From: Lentimicrobiaceae bacterium
GTDB lineage: Bacteria > Bacteroidota > Bacteroidia > Bacteroidales > F082
Length of the DNA stretch: 56,650 nt
Reading direction: 5' to 3'
Assembly: GCA_015061315.1 (NCBI GenBank)
Contig: SUWV01000017.1
Span: 1 to 56,650, forward strand
In this document: one piece after another, positions 43,711 to 52,064 of the stretch
Layout of the letters: each line of letters opens with the position of its first letter
Numbering within the stretch: position 1 is the stretch's first letter
The notes under the pieces: model-generated
The model's input: the letters and a program-made list of their open reading frames with translations, nothing else
Database searches by the model: none
Told to the model about the DNA's origin: nothing
Position numbers and translations under genes: made by a program

Positions 43711-44587
43711 TCCTTTTGTGGGCACGGGAGTAGCCTTGATAACTCCTTTTAATGAAGACTTTTCGGTTGATTATAAGTCACTTGAAAATATAGTTGAATT
43801 TACATTGTCGAATGGAGCAGACTTCATGGTTGCTCTTGGTACTACATCTGAAGCTCCGACGCTTACGTATGAAGAGAAGGATAAGGTGTTGAAAACAATA
43901 ATTAAAGTGACTGACAAACGTTGTCCTATACTTCTCGGTATGGGTGGTAATAATACGATGGCTTTGGTTGATGCTATTAAAAATCAGGATTTTAAAGGCG
44001 TTGATGGTATATTGAGCGTTGTGCCTTATTACAATAAGCCGAATCAAAGAGGTATGAAAGCGCATTTTGAAATGGTCGCAGACAACTCTCCTGTTCCTGT
44101 AGTGTTGTATAATGTACCAGGTAGAGTAGGAGTTAATCTTCAGGCATCGACATGCGTGGAACTGGCGAAACATCATAATATTGTGGCCGTTAAGGAAGCT
44201 TCTGGTAACTTGCAACAGATTATGGAGATACTTCGCGATAAACCTTCAGACTTCGATGTGTTGTCGGGCGATGATAGTATTACACAGCCTATGATGGCTC
44301 TCGGCGCTAAAGGCGTCATTTCTGTTGCTGCCAATGGTTATCCGGATTTGTTCTGTAAAATGGTGACGTCAATGTTGAATAATGATGCCGATACTGCTTT
44401 GTCGCTTCATTATAAGACATTGAAGATGAATAATCTTATCTTCGCTGACGGAAATCCTGCCGGAATAAAATATCTTATGTCTTTACAGAAGTTATGTAAA
44501 AATATATTAAGACTTCCTCTTGTTGGCGTAAACGATAATGTTAAAAATGATTTAGAAAAAGAACTTTCGGTTATGTACAACAGATGA
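43697..44587 (+). CDS. dapA: 4-hydroxy-tetrahydrodipicolinate synthase
   Basis: A 296-residue class I aldolase that condenses pyruvate with aspartate semialdehyde in lysine and peptidoglycan synthesis. GTGVALITPFNEDFSVD is the start; GTTSEAPTLTYEEK carries the active-site Thr pair; Tyr near 137 in VVLYNVPGRVG and the Schiff-base Lys near 165 in VAVKEASGN are present. It overlaps the next gene by ATGA. Confidence 0.97.
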   Translation: MMKNNPFVGTGVALITPFNEDFSVDYKSLENIVEFTLSNGADFMVALGTTSEAPTLTYEEKDKVLKTIIKVTDKRCPILLGMGGNNTMALVDAIKNQDFKGVDGILSVVPYYNKPNQRGMKAHFEMVADNSPVPVVLYNVPGRVGVNLQASTCVELAKHHNIVAVKEASGNLQQIMEILRDKPSDFDVLSGDDSITQPMMALGAKGVISVAANGYPDLFCKMVTSMLNNDADTALSLHYKTLKMNNLIFADGNPAGIKYLMSLQKLCKNILRLPLVGVNDNVKNDLEKELSVMYNR

Positions 44588-46251
44588 AAAAAATATTTTT
44601 TCTTATATATCTTTTTTCTCTGTCATTATGTCTTTTATCTCAGAATCATGAATTGTATGATTTGATGAAAGAACGTAACGAGTTTTATTTCAGTTTTGAA
44701 TATGATGATAATCTTGATATAGATGAAATAACGAAGATTATTTCAATAGATAGAATAGAAGAAGGTAGGATTGTCGCATATGCTAATAATAAAGACTACG
44801 AATGCTTTTTAGGATATGGTTATGAGACCAAGCTGTTGACTCCTCCGTCAATGATGGAGACCTATGAGATGTTTGATGGCACGACTCGAACAGGATATGA
44901 TTGGGACGAATATCCAACATACGAAGCCTATGAGGTAATGATGGAAGAGTTTGCGCTGAAATATCCTGACAAATGTTCTTTGATGGAACTCGGGACTCTC
45001 GCAAGTGGACGTAAGATATTGTTACTTAGGATAAATGATGGTGATACTTCTGCTAAACCAAAATTTTTGCTTGCGTCAACAATACATGGAGATGAAACTG
45101 CAGGCTTTGTGATGATGCTTAGACTTATTGATTTATTGTTGTCGCATCCTGAACTTCCAGAAGTGGAGAATGTCATAAATAATATTGATCTGTTTGTGTG
45201 TCCTAATGCAAATCCTGATGGTACTTACTATGGTGGAAATCACACTGTAAGAGGTGCTAAGCGATTTAATGCTTGTAGCATTGATATGAATCGTAATTAT
45301 CCAGATCCTGTTGATGGAATGCATCCTGATGGTAATGAATATGCTGCAGAAACACAATGGTTTATGAAATTGGCGGAAGATTATGATTTCACAATGGCTG
45401 CACATTATCACGGAGGCGTTGAGCTTGTAAATTATCCGTGGGATAACGATTATACTCGTCATGCCGATGATGAGTGGTGGCAGATGATAAGTCGTCAATA
45501 TGCTGAGCTCGCTCATGAAAAAGATGCTGATTATATGACAGATGAAGAAAATGGAATTACCAATGGCGCTGATTGGTACAGAATAGGTGGCGGTCGTCAA
45601 GACTATATGAATTACTATCATCGCTGTCGTGAGTTGACAATAGAGTGTTCGGCGATTAAATGCCCTCCAGCATCTAAATTGACAATGTATTGGGAATATA
45701 ACTATAACTCTATATTTGCATTATTGAATCAAGTTACGTATGGCATTCAAGGACTTGTGATTGATGCTGAAGATAAAACGCCTTTGGAAGCTACAATACG
45801 AATTCTTAATCATGACCATAATTATTCTGTGGTAAAGTCTCGGTGTACAGATGGGAGTTTTTTTAGACCGATAAAATCTGGTGCATATATGGTGGAAATC
45901 TGTGCTGAAGGATACAAGCCTGAGCGTAGAGAAGTTGTCGTTGATGATAATGAAAAAAAATATTTGGTCGTAGAGCTTTATAAAAACAGTGAATCATATT
46001 CAGATATTGATTGTGAAAGTCAATCAATAAAAATAGCAAACATTGGAGATGATGCTATTTCTGTTAAATGTGAATATTTGTTAGGAGACATAGAATGGAA
46101 TGTCCTGAATTTACAGTCGCAGATTGTTAAAAAATCTTATGAAACACAAAATAGTTTTAACATAAACGTGTCGGATTTAGAAGCAGGAATTTATATTTTA
46201 AAAGTGTGTCGTGGAGGCAAACAAGAAGTGAGGAAAATTGTTGTAAGATAA
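44584..46251 (+). CDS. M14 zinc carboxypeptidase exported by T9SS
   Basis: A 555-residue precursor with a signal peptide (FSLSLCLLSQ) and a short propeptide. The M14 domain (about 115-380) has the zinc ligands HxxE in STIHGDETAG and His in AAHYHGG, the substrate Arg in DMNRNYPDP, and the catalytic Glu in ELTIECSAIKCP. A carboxypeptidase-regulatory beta sandwich follows (GLVIDAEDKTPLEATIRI), then a type A T9SS domain ending LEAGIYILKVCRGG. It is likely a surface or secreted carboxypeptidase. Coupling to dapA by a 4-nt overlap is unexpected functionally. Confidence 0.93.
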   Translation: MKKIFFLIYLFSLSLCLLSQNHELYDLMKERNEFYFSFEYDDNLDIDEITKIISIDRIEEGRIVAYANNKDYECFLGYGYETKLLTPPSMMETYEMFDGTTRTGYDWDEYPTYEAYEVMMEEFALKYPDKCSLMELGTLASGRKILLLRINDGDTSAKPKFLLASTIHGDETAGFVMMLRLIDLLLSHPELPEVENVINNIDLFVCPNANPDGTYYGGNHTVRGAKRFNACSIDMNRNYPDPVDGMHPDGNEYAAETQWFMKLAEDYDFTMAAHYHGGVELVNYPWDNDYTRHADDEWWQMISRQYAELAHEKDADYMTDEENGITNGADWYRIGGGRQDYMNYYHRCRELTIECSAIKCPPASKLTMYWEYNYNSIFALLNQVTYGIQGLVIDAEDKTPLEATIRILNHDHNYSVVKSRCTDGSFFRPIKSGAYMVEICAEGYKPERREVVVDDNEKKYLVVELYKNSESYSDIDCESQSIKIANIGDDAISVKCEYLLGDIEWNVLNLQSQIVKKSYETQNSFNINVSDLEAGIYILKVCRGGKQEVRKIVVR

Positions 46252-46309
46252 ATGTAGTTTTTTGATAATAATTTATTGAAAAAGACGTTTTTTGAACGAT
46301 AAAAAAATG

Positions 46310-46317
46310 TATTTTTG
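46310..46317 (+). promoter_or_regulatory. -7 box of the bamD operon
   Basis: TATTTTTG ending only 4 nt before the bamD ATG at 46322, which would make the mRNA leaderless or nearly so. Confidence 0.55.
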
Positions 46318-46321
46318 CAAC

Positions 46322-47131
46322 ATGCTAAAGAATAAGTTTTTTATATTATTAGGAGTTATGTGTTTGATGCTTTTTGTGTCGTGTAACAAGCATGCACAGA
46401 TACTTAAAAGCACTGATAATGAATATAAATTTAAGGCTGCTGTGTCGTATTATGAGCATAGAGATTATAATAGGGCGTTGCAGCTATTTGATGTTTTGCA
46501 GTCGGCATACAGAGGTAAGCCTCAAGGAGAAGAGATTGCGTTTTATACAGCAGAGTGTTATTACAATTTGAAAGATTATAATATAGCGAGCCATTATTAT
46601 AAACGATATGTGGTTAATTATCCTTTTGCTAAGAATGCTGAATCGTCGTTGTTCAGAAGCGCATGTTGCTATTATTTAGAATCACCAAGCATAGAACTTG
46701 ATCAAGAAGAATCGTATGAAGCAATAAAGGAATTTAAAAATTTTATTGACCTTTATCCGCAAAGCGTTCTCGTTGATAGTGCTAATCGCTTGATTGATAC
46801 ATTACAATATAAGATAGCAGAAAAAGATTTCAAAACATGTATGCTTTATTATAAGATGGAAGAGTACCAGGCGGCTATTACAAGTTTTGAAAGTTTTATG
46901 AGAGAATATCCAACGACGATACATCGAGAGGAAATTATGAATTATATGGTTCTAACCTATTTGAGATATGCTGAGAATAGTGTCGTATCTAAACAAAGAG
47001 AACGTTATGAGTTGGCTTTGGAAAAGTATAACACCTTGATTTATATGTACCCTGAAAGTAAGTATATATCACAGTTAGAACCGACAATAGAAAAGATTAA
47101 GTTAGAATTATCAAATATAAAAACTAAATAA
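46322..47131 (+). CDS. bamD: outer membrane assembly lipoprotein BamD
   Basis: I choose ATG 46322 (MLKNKFFILLGVMCLMLFVSC, 269 residues) because it gives a clean lipoprotein signal with Cys21. The ORF opens further upstream, but that part lies in the promoter. The mature protein is made of TPR repeats (AAVSYYEHRDYNRALQLFDV, AFYTAECYYNLKDYNIASHY, AITSFESFMREYPTTIH). BamD is the essential partner of BamA in beta-barrel insertion. It heads the conserved bamD-rpoZ-coaBC-DUF4835-recN operon. Confidence 0.93.
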   Translation: MLKNKFFILLGVMCLMLFVSCNKHAQILKSTDNEYKFKAAVSYYEHRDYNRALQLFDVLQSAYRGKPQGEEIAFYTAECYYNLKDYNIASHYYKRYVVNYPFAKNAESSLFRSACCYYLESPSIELDQEESYEAIKEFKNFIDLYPQSVLVDSANRLIDTLQYKIAEKDFKTCMLYYKMEEYQAAITSFESFMREYPTTIHREEIMNYMVLTYLRYAENSVVSKQRERYELALEKYNTLIYMYPESKYISQLEPTIEKIKLELSNIKTK

Positions 47132-47467
47132 ATGGATTTCAAAAAAGTTAATACCGAGACAACTTGTGTTACTCGTCAGAAAGACCAATTTTATATTGGC
47201 ACAGGAAACATCTACGAAACAGTGGCTATCATGGCAAAGAGATCTGATCAAATTGCAGCCGAGATGAAAGAGGAACTCTATAAGAAAATTGAAGAGTACA
47301 CAACAAATAACGACAGCTTAGAAGAGGTGTTCGAGAATAAAGAACAAATCGAAGTCGCTAAGTATTATGAGAGATTGCCAAAATCTACTTTGATAGCTGT
47401 CAATGAGTTTTTAAACGACAGAATATATTATCGCAATCCTAACAAGGAAAACGGTAACGATTTCTAA
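47132..47467 (+). CDS. rpoZ: RNA polymerase omega subunit, Bacteroidetes type
   Basis: A 111-residue Rpb6/omega family protein, longer than the proteobacterial form. Core: GTGNIYETVAIMAKRSDQIA, the omega helix that contacts beta-prime. It starts at the base after the bamD stop codon. Position between bamD and coaBC is the usual Bacteroidetes context and supports the call. Confidence 0.87.
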   Translation: MDFKKVNTETTCVTRQKDQFYIGTGNIYETVAIMAKRSDQIAAEMKEELYKKIEEYTTNNDSLEEVFENKEQIEVAKYYERLPKSTLIAVNEFLNDRIYYRNPNKENGNDF

Positions 47468-47478
47468 ATAAGGTTTAA

Positions 47479-48684
47479 ATGCTAACCGGCAAAAAAATTC
47501 TTTTGGGAATCACAGGTAGCATCGCTGCCTATAAGATTCCCCTTTTAGTGCGTCTGTTGAAAAAGGACGGCGCCGAGGTGAGAGTCGTGATGACACCTTC
47601 AGCAAAGGATTTCGTCACGCCTCTTACTTTGTCGACACTCAGCGGTAATCCAGTCTTGACTCATGGCTTCGACCATGAAACAGGAAAATGGGAAAGCCAT
47701 GTGGAACTCGGACTTTGGGCTGACCTCTTCGTGATAGCTCCAGCATCGGCAAATACTATGGCGAAAATGGCTCACGGAATAGCAGACAATTATCTGCTGA
47801 CAGTATGTCTATCCGCCAAATGCCCTGTCATGTTCGCTCCAGCAATGGACCTTGACATGTATAAACATCAGGCTACACAACAAAATATAAAAACCCTAGT
47901 TGAAAGAGGTTGTATCTTCATCGCTCCGTCTTCGGGAGAACTCGCCAGCGGACTCTGTGGCGAAGGACGTATGGAGGAACCTCAAAAAATTTATGAGAGA
48001 ATAAAATCTTTCTTTCAGACAAAACTTAACTTCTCGGGAAAGAAAGTTCTTATAACAGCAGGACCTACCTACGAAGCTATCGACCCTGTGAGATTCATTG
48101 GTAATCATAGCTCTGGCTTGATGGGCATAGAGGTCGCAAGAGCTTTCGCCGACCAAGGCGCTGACGTGACTTTAGTGTTGGGACCTTCTAACATAAGTCC
48201 AAACAGAAAGAATATAAATCTTATTCCAGTTACCTCGGCAAAGGAAATGTATGATGCAGTCATGGCATTCTTTCCCAGAACAGACATTGCGGTGCTGAGC
48301 GCGGCAGTGGCTGACTTCCGCCCAGAAATGGTGGCAGAACAGAAGATTAAGAAAAATCCTGATAACGATACATTCACGATAAAACTCGTTAAAACGGAAG
48401 ATATTTTAAAATCGGTGGGAAAAATTAAGACTGAAAACCAGACTGTTGTAGGTTTTGCTTTGGAAACAGAGAATGGTTTGGAAAATGCCAAAAAGAAATT
48501 ACATACCAAAAACATCGATCTTATCGTTCTTAATGAAATGAATGAGTCAGGAGTTGGCTTCAAAACTAAGACTAATAAAATTACAATAATAAATAGAGAA
48601 GATCAGGTGACATCATTCGACCTTAAACAGAAAAATGAAGTCGCTATCGATATTTTAAATGCTATCTATCAATATATTAACTAA
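47479..48684 (+). CDS. coaBC: bifunctional phosphopantothenoylcysteine decarboxylase/synthetase
   Basis: A 401-residue enzyme for two steps of coenzyme A synthesis. The CoaC flavoprotein part (1-185) has GSIAAYKIPLLVRLL, the active-site His in SHVELGLWAD, ASANTMAKMAHG, and the Cys flap GLCGEGRM. The textbook PAMNxxM reads PAMDLDMY, an Asn to Asp change that I believe is usual in Bacteroidetes. The CoaB part (190-401) has GPTYEAIDPVRFIGN, AAVADFRP and the KIKKN stretch. Confidence 0.95.
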   Translation: MLTGKKILLGITGSIAAYKIPLLVRLLKKDGAEVRVVMTPSAKDFVTPLTLSTLSGNPVLTHGFDHETGKWESHVELGLWADLFVIAPASANTMAKMAHGIADNYLLTVCLSAKCPVMFAPAMDLDMYKHQATQQNIKTLVERGCIFIAPSSGELASGLCGEGRMEEPQKIYERIKSFFQTKLNFSGKKVLITAGPTYEAIDPVRFIGNHSSGLMGIEVARAFADQGADVTLVLGPSNISPNRKNINLIPVTSAKEMYDAVMAFFPRTDIAVLSAAVADFRPEMVAEQKIKKNPDNDTFTIKLVKTEDILKSVGKIKTENQTVVGFALETENGLENAKKKLHTKNIDLIVLNEMNESGVGFKTKTNKITIINREDQVTSFDLKQKNEVAIDILNAIYQYIN

Positions 48685-48687
48685 GTT

Positions 48688-49599
48688 ATGAATAAGAAAA
48701 TCTGCTTTATATTATTCTTGATGTTAGCCTTGATGGGAATGAAAGACCTCTATTCTCAAGAGTTTAACTTCGATGTGACAGTGTCGTCGGCTCAAGTGTC
48801 GGGCACTGACCAACGTGCTTTCGAATCTTTGAAAGAAGGAATAACAAACTTTATGAACAACAGAGTTTGGACTAACCTGAAGTTGGAACCAGAGGAACGT
48901 ATCGAGGGCGCAATAGTTGTAAACGTGAAGAAAAAAGAAGGTAATATACTTGAAGCAGAATTAAATATAGCTTTACGCCGACCAACATTTAAAACCAATT
49001 ACACTACGCCTTTGTTTAATTATATCGACACAGACTTTGTGTTTGAATATATTGAGTCGCAACCTCTCGACTTTACAGAAAATTCGTATATGTCGAATTT
49101 GACATCAACATTGGCTTTCTATGCATATTATTGTCTCGGCCTTTATTTCGACTCATTCGGCCTTTATGGTGGCGATCCTTTCTTTAAGGTTGCAGATCAG
49201 ATTGTTACATCAGCCCAGAGTGCAGAAGAGTCAGGATGGAAAGCCTTCGACGATAAAAGAAATCGTTATTGGCTTAATGAAAATATGATGAATGCTTCAT
49301 ATAAACCATTACGTCAGTATATATATGAATATCATAGATTGGGACTCGATAAGATGTCGACAAAACAAGATGAGGGTAAGACTGCAATAACCAAATCTTT
49401 GGAATATATTAAACAAGTGTATTCGGAAAGACCAAGCCTCTTGTTTATCCAAGTGTTGAACGATACCAAACGTAACGAGTGGAAAAGCATTTATACCGAA
49501 GGCTCTCAACAAGATAAGACTAAAGCTGTGAATATCTTTAGAGAGATAGACCCTTCGCACGCAACAGAATACGAGGAAATATTATCGGGAAGAAAATAA
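48688..49599 (+). CDS. DUF4835 protein, secreted
   Basis: A 303-residue protein with a signal peptide ending DLYSQ. The DUF4835 body includes FNFDVTVSSAQVSGTDQRAF, FMNNRVWT, FNYIDTDFVFEYIESQPLDF and YYCLGLYFDSFGLYGGDPFF. The role is unknown; it is a constant member of the coaBC-recN operon in Bacteroidetes and is presumably a periplasmic envelope protein. It sits 3 nt from coaBC and 2 nt from recN. Confidence 0.9.
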   Translation: MNKKICFILFLMLALMGMKDLYSQEFNFDVTVSSAQVSGTDQRAFESLKEGITNFMNNRVWTNLKLEPEERIEGAIVVNVKKKEGNILEAELNIALRRPTFKTNYTTPLFNYIDTDFVFEYIESQPLDFTENSYMSNLTSTLAFYAYYCLGLYFDSFGLYGGDPFFKVADQIVTSAQSAEESGWKAFDDKRNRYWLNENMMNASYKPLRQYIYEYHRLGLDKMSTKQDEGKTAITKSLEYIKQVYSERPSLLFIQVLNDTKRNEWKSIYTEGSQQDKTKAVNIFREIDPSHATEYEEILSGRK

Positions 49600-49601
49600 T
49601 T

Positions 49602-51278
49602 ATGTTGCAGAAATTATCAATATCAAACTATGCTTTAATAGCATCATTATCCGTTGATTTTGATAATGGTTTCTCTGTCATTACCGGAGAGACAGGCGCG
49701 GGAAAGTCTATATTATTAGGAGCTCTTGGCTTCGTACTCGGTAACCGCGCCGACTCTAATGTCCTCTTCGATGAGACAAAAAAATGCGTGGTGGAAGCGA
49801 CGTTTCTTTTGAAAGACAACGAGACAAAGAGACAACAAGTCAATAAGTCGATGGAAATGTTTTTTGAAGAGAATGACATCGACTTCGATGAAGAATGTAT
49901 CATACGCCGCGAGCTTACGCCTCAGAAAAAATCGCGTTCTTTTATCAATGATACCCCCGTTTCTTTACAAATATTAAAAGAATTAGGTACTCAACTTGTT
50001 GATATTCACTCGCAACATGATTCGTTACTTCTCTGTAACCCCGATTTCCAGCTTTCATTATTAGACGATGCTGCCAATAATAATGAGTTGTTGACGGAAT
50101 ATCAGAAGTCGTATCGTCAATATACTTCAGCTAAAAACGAATTGCTTAAACTTCGTCAGAAATCGATAAATAATATTGATGAAAACGATTATCTTAAGTT
50201 TCAGTTAGATGAGATGCTGAAAGCTAATCTTCTTGAAAATGAATATGAAGAACTTTATCAGAAGATCGAATTTCTTGAAAATCAGGAAGAGATAAACCGA
50301 CTTCTCGCTGAATCGACAAACATACTTGAAAATGAGAATCAGTCGCTGTTAGATGGATTGAACACCTTATTGTATAATGTGGATAAGCTGAAACGATATG
50401 TCCCTGAACTCGATTCTATGTCGGAGCGACTTAATTCCGTTAAGATTGAACTGAAGGATATTTGCTCTGATTTAAATAATCTTCAGGAAGATTCTGCAGA
50501 TATTTCGTCTCTCGAGATGCTTCAAGAACGTTTCGATATAATTCAGCGACTTATGATGAAACATCATCTTAACGATTATTCACAATTACTTCAATTGAGA
50601 GAAGATATTAAGAAAAAAGTAGATGAGTTTTCAAATATTGACGAGATACTTGAAGATAAGGATAAGGAAGTCAAGAAGTTGGAAAAAGACTTGATGTCAA
50701 AGGCTTCAGACTTGAATAAACGACGTATGAAAGCTAAGACTTCATTTGAAAAAGAAGTGACTTCTGTCATACATCAGCTTGCGATGCCTTATGCTGTCTT
50801 TGAGATTAAGATTGAAAATGTTAAGGAGCTGAATGTTAACGGAACTGATACTGTGACATTTATGTTCTCTGCTAATAAAGGATACGCTCCTGAGAACATG
50901 GCGAAAGCCGCTTCGGGCGGGGAGTTGTCTCGTTTGATGTTAGCGATTAAGAGCGTGGCGGCGAAAAACAATTATATCCCGACTTTGATTTTCGATGAGA
51001 TCGACACAGGCGTTTCTGGTGAGGTGGCTTCTAAACTCGGCGATATTATGAAGACGATGGGAGAGAGCCTGCAACTCGTGAGTATCACTCACTTGCCTCA
51101 AATCGCAAGTAAGGCGAAACATCATTTCTTTGTATATAAGACCATCGTCGATGAGAAGACACATTCTAATATCAAGACTTTAACGCATGATGAACGTGTC
51201 AATGAGATTGCCAAGATGCTGTCGAATGCCGAAGTTACGGAAGAGGCGATGAGAGCGGCGGAGGTTTTGATTAATTAA
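49602..51278 (+). CDS. recN: DNA repair ATPase RecN
   Basis: A 558-residue SMC-like ATPase of double-strand-break repair. Walker A GETGAGKSILLGAL is near residue 30; coiled-coil arms span about 150-390; the ABC signature AASGGELSRLMLAIKS is near 440 and Walker B PTLIFDEIDTGVSGEVA follows. SITHLPQIASKAKHHF closes the ATPase site. It is the last gene of the operon. Confidence 0.96.
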   Translation: MLQKLSISNYALIASLSVDFDNGFSVITGETGAGKSILLGALGFVLGNRADSNVLFDETKKCVVEATFLLKDNETKRQQVNKSMEMFFEENDIDFDEECIIRRELTPQKKSRSFINDTPVSLQILKELGTQLVDIHSQHDSLLLCNPDFQLSLLDDAANNNELLTEYQKSYRQYTSAKNELLKLRQKSINNIDENDYLKFQLDEMLKANLLENEYEELYQKIEFLENQEEINRLLAESTNILENENQSLLDGLNTLLYNVDKLKRYVPELDSMSERLNSVKIELKDICSDLNNLQEDSADISSLEMLQERFDIIQRLMMKHHLNDYSQLLQLREDIKKKVDEFSNIDEILEDKDKEVKKLEKDLMSKASDLNKRRMKAKTSFEKEVTSVIHQLAMPYAVFEIKIENVKELNVNGTDTVTFMFSANKGYAPENMAKAASGGELSRLMLAIKSVAAKNNYIPTLIFDEIDTGVSGEVASKLGDIMKTMGESLQLVSITHLPQIASKAKHHFFVYKTIVDEKTHSNIKTLTHDERVNEIAKMLSNAEVTEEAMRAAEVLIN

Positions 51279-51315
51279 CAATTTACAGTTGACAATTAAC
51301 AATTGACAATGTAGA
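51279..51315. repeat. AATTGACAATTAACAATT-type dispersed intergenic repeat
   Basis: Permuted copies of TTAACAATTTACAG, TTGACAATTAACA and ATTGACAATG lead into the palindrome at 51316. This kind of spacer is common after genes in several bacterial groups. Confidence 0.5.
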
Positions 51316-51347
51316 GACGCGATTCATCGCGTCCTGTTTTGTTTTAA
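51316..51347 (+). terminator. probable terminator of the bamD-recN operon
   Basis: GACGCGAT-TC-ATCGCGTC is a perfect 8-bp hairpin with a 2-nt loop, followed by CTGTTTTGTTTT. Confidence 0.7.
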
Positions 51348-51540
51348 TAATTCTCGATTGTTTGTGTTTCCTAAAATATTCATTTGATGAATTACGATTT
51401 TATTGTACCGAATTCGGTATAATTAAACTTGGTATATTAAGAATTAATTATTACTCTTGCTCCGTAATAAAAATAAAATATTAACTAAAATAAATTGCCT
51501 ATGAACGATTGACGTATTTGATACGTACATTATAAATATT

Positions 51541-51770
51541 GGAAAAGCGTTTTAGCTTTTATTCTATCATTTCGGAAGTTTGGCGACTTTTAAAAGTTCT
51601 GATAAGGATAATAGCGAAAATGCTCGTGCTATGCGCGGGCTTTTGGTTATTCTATCAGAACGGGTTACGCCAAACACCTCGAAATGGGAATAAACAAAAG
51701 TACCGCGTTTTTTTATGTGCGTGTATAAGATTTCAAGAGGTACTGACGGAGTAACCGAAAAGCTATGAAG
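51541..51770 (+). ncRNA. large structured RNA of unknown class
   Basis: Five nested or adjacent helices can be drawn by eye. P1 is TAGCTTTT (51553-51560) with AAAAGCTA (51758-51765). P2 is CATTTCG (51568-51574) with CGAAATG (51680-51686), continued by TTTGGCG (51579-51585) with CGCCAAA (51668-51674). P3 is GTTCTGATA (51596-51604) with TATCAGAAC (51653-51661). P4 is GCTCG (51622-51626) with CGGGC (51636-51640), extended by AAAA/TTTT. P5 is AGTACC (51699-51704) with GGTACT (51739-51744). The + strand orientation is assumed from the neighbours. An ORF lies across it (51539-51754, TTG start), but the pairing constraint argues it is a shadow. It is not recognisably RNase P, tmRNA or SRP RNA. A 6S-like or mobile-element RNA is possible. 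Confidence 0.7.
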
Positions 51771-51804
51771 TGAGTAGGAAATGAATTATTTAAATTAAAG
51801 AAAA

Positions 51805-51843
51805 ATGAAAAAATTATTTTTAGTATTGGTATGCTGCATATGA
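51805..51843 (+). pseudogene. remnant of a secreted-protein gene (signal peptide only)
   Basis: ATG then KKLFLVLVCCI and TGA: the start of an exported-protein signal sequence cut off after 12 codons. It is followed within 60 nt by a terminator like that of the 53378-54631 lipoprotein gene, so a gene body seems to have been lost. Confidence 0.5.
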
Positions 51844-51898
51844 AGGAGATAAATACTATATCGATCTTTGATAAGTGATAAAATATTAATCAAGTTTT

Positions 51899-51943
51899 CC
51901 TGCGACATTTTCTTTTTACCTTGAATTGTCGCAGGGATTTTTT
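51899..51943 (+). terminator. terminator after the gene remnant
   Basis: CCTGCGACA (51899-51907) pairs with TGTCGCAGG (51927-51935), followed by GATTTTTTG. Arms and T-run closely resemble the terminator at 54656-54704. Confidence 0.85.
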
Positions 51944-52064
51944 GTTAATTTATCTTTACTCTTTTTTAACAATTTTTAACATTTTAATTTGAATATGTGA
52001 AGATATTTTAACTAAATTGTATTCAAATAAATCATATTTTTACTGAACCAAAATTTATGTTATT

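Larger units (their letters stand above)
51279..52064. other. 786-nt region without intact genes
   Basis: It contains the recN terminator region, the structured RNA at 51541-51770, a gene remnant at 51805-51843 and its terminator, then AT-rich sequence leading to the DUF1016 gene. Confidence 0.7.

Noticed and set aside
47800..47870. CoaC inactivated by the PAMN to PAMD change
   Set aside because: The His and Cys motifs are intact, the gene is in its core operon, and I believe Asp at this place is usual in Bacteroidetes.
51539..51754. 71-residue ORF as a protein-coding gene
   Set aside because: It starts with TTG, has no ribosome binding site or promoter fitted to it, and lies wholly across base-paired RNA arms. 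A structured RNA explains the sequence better.
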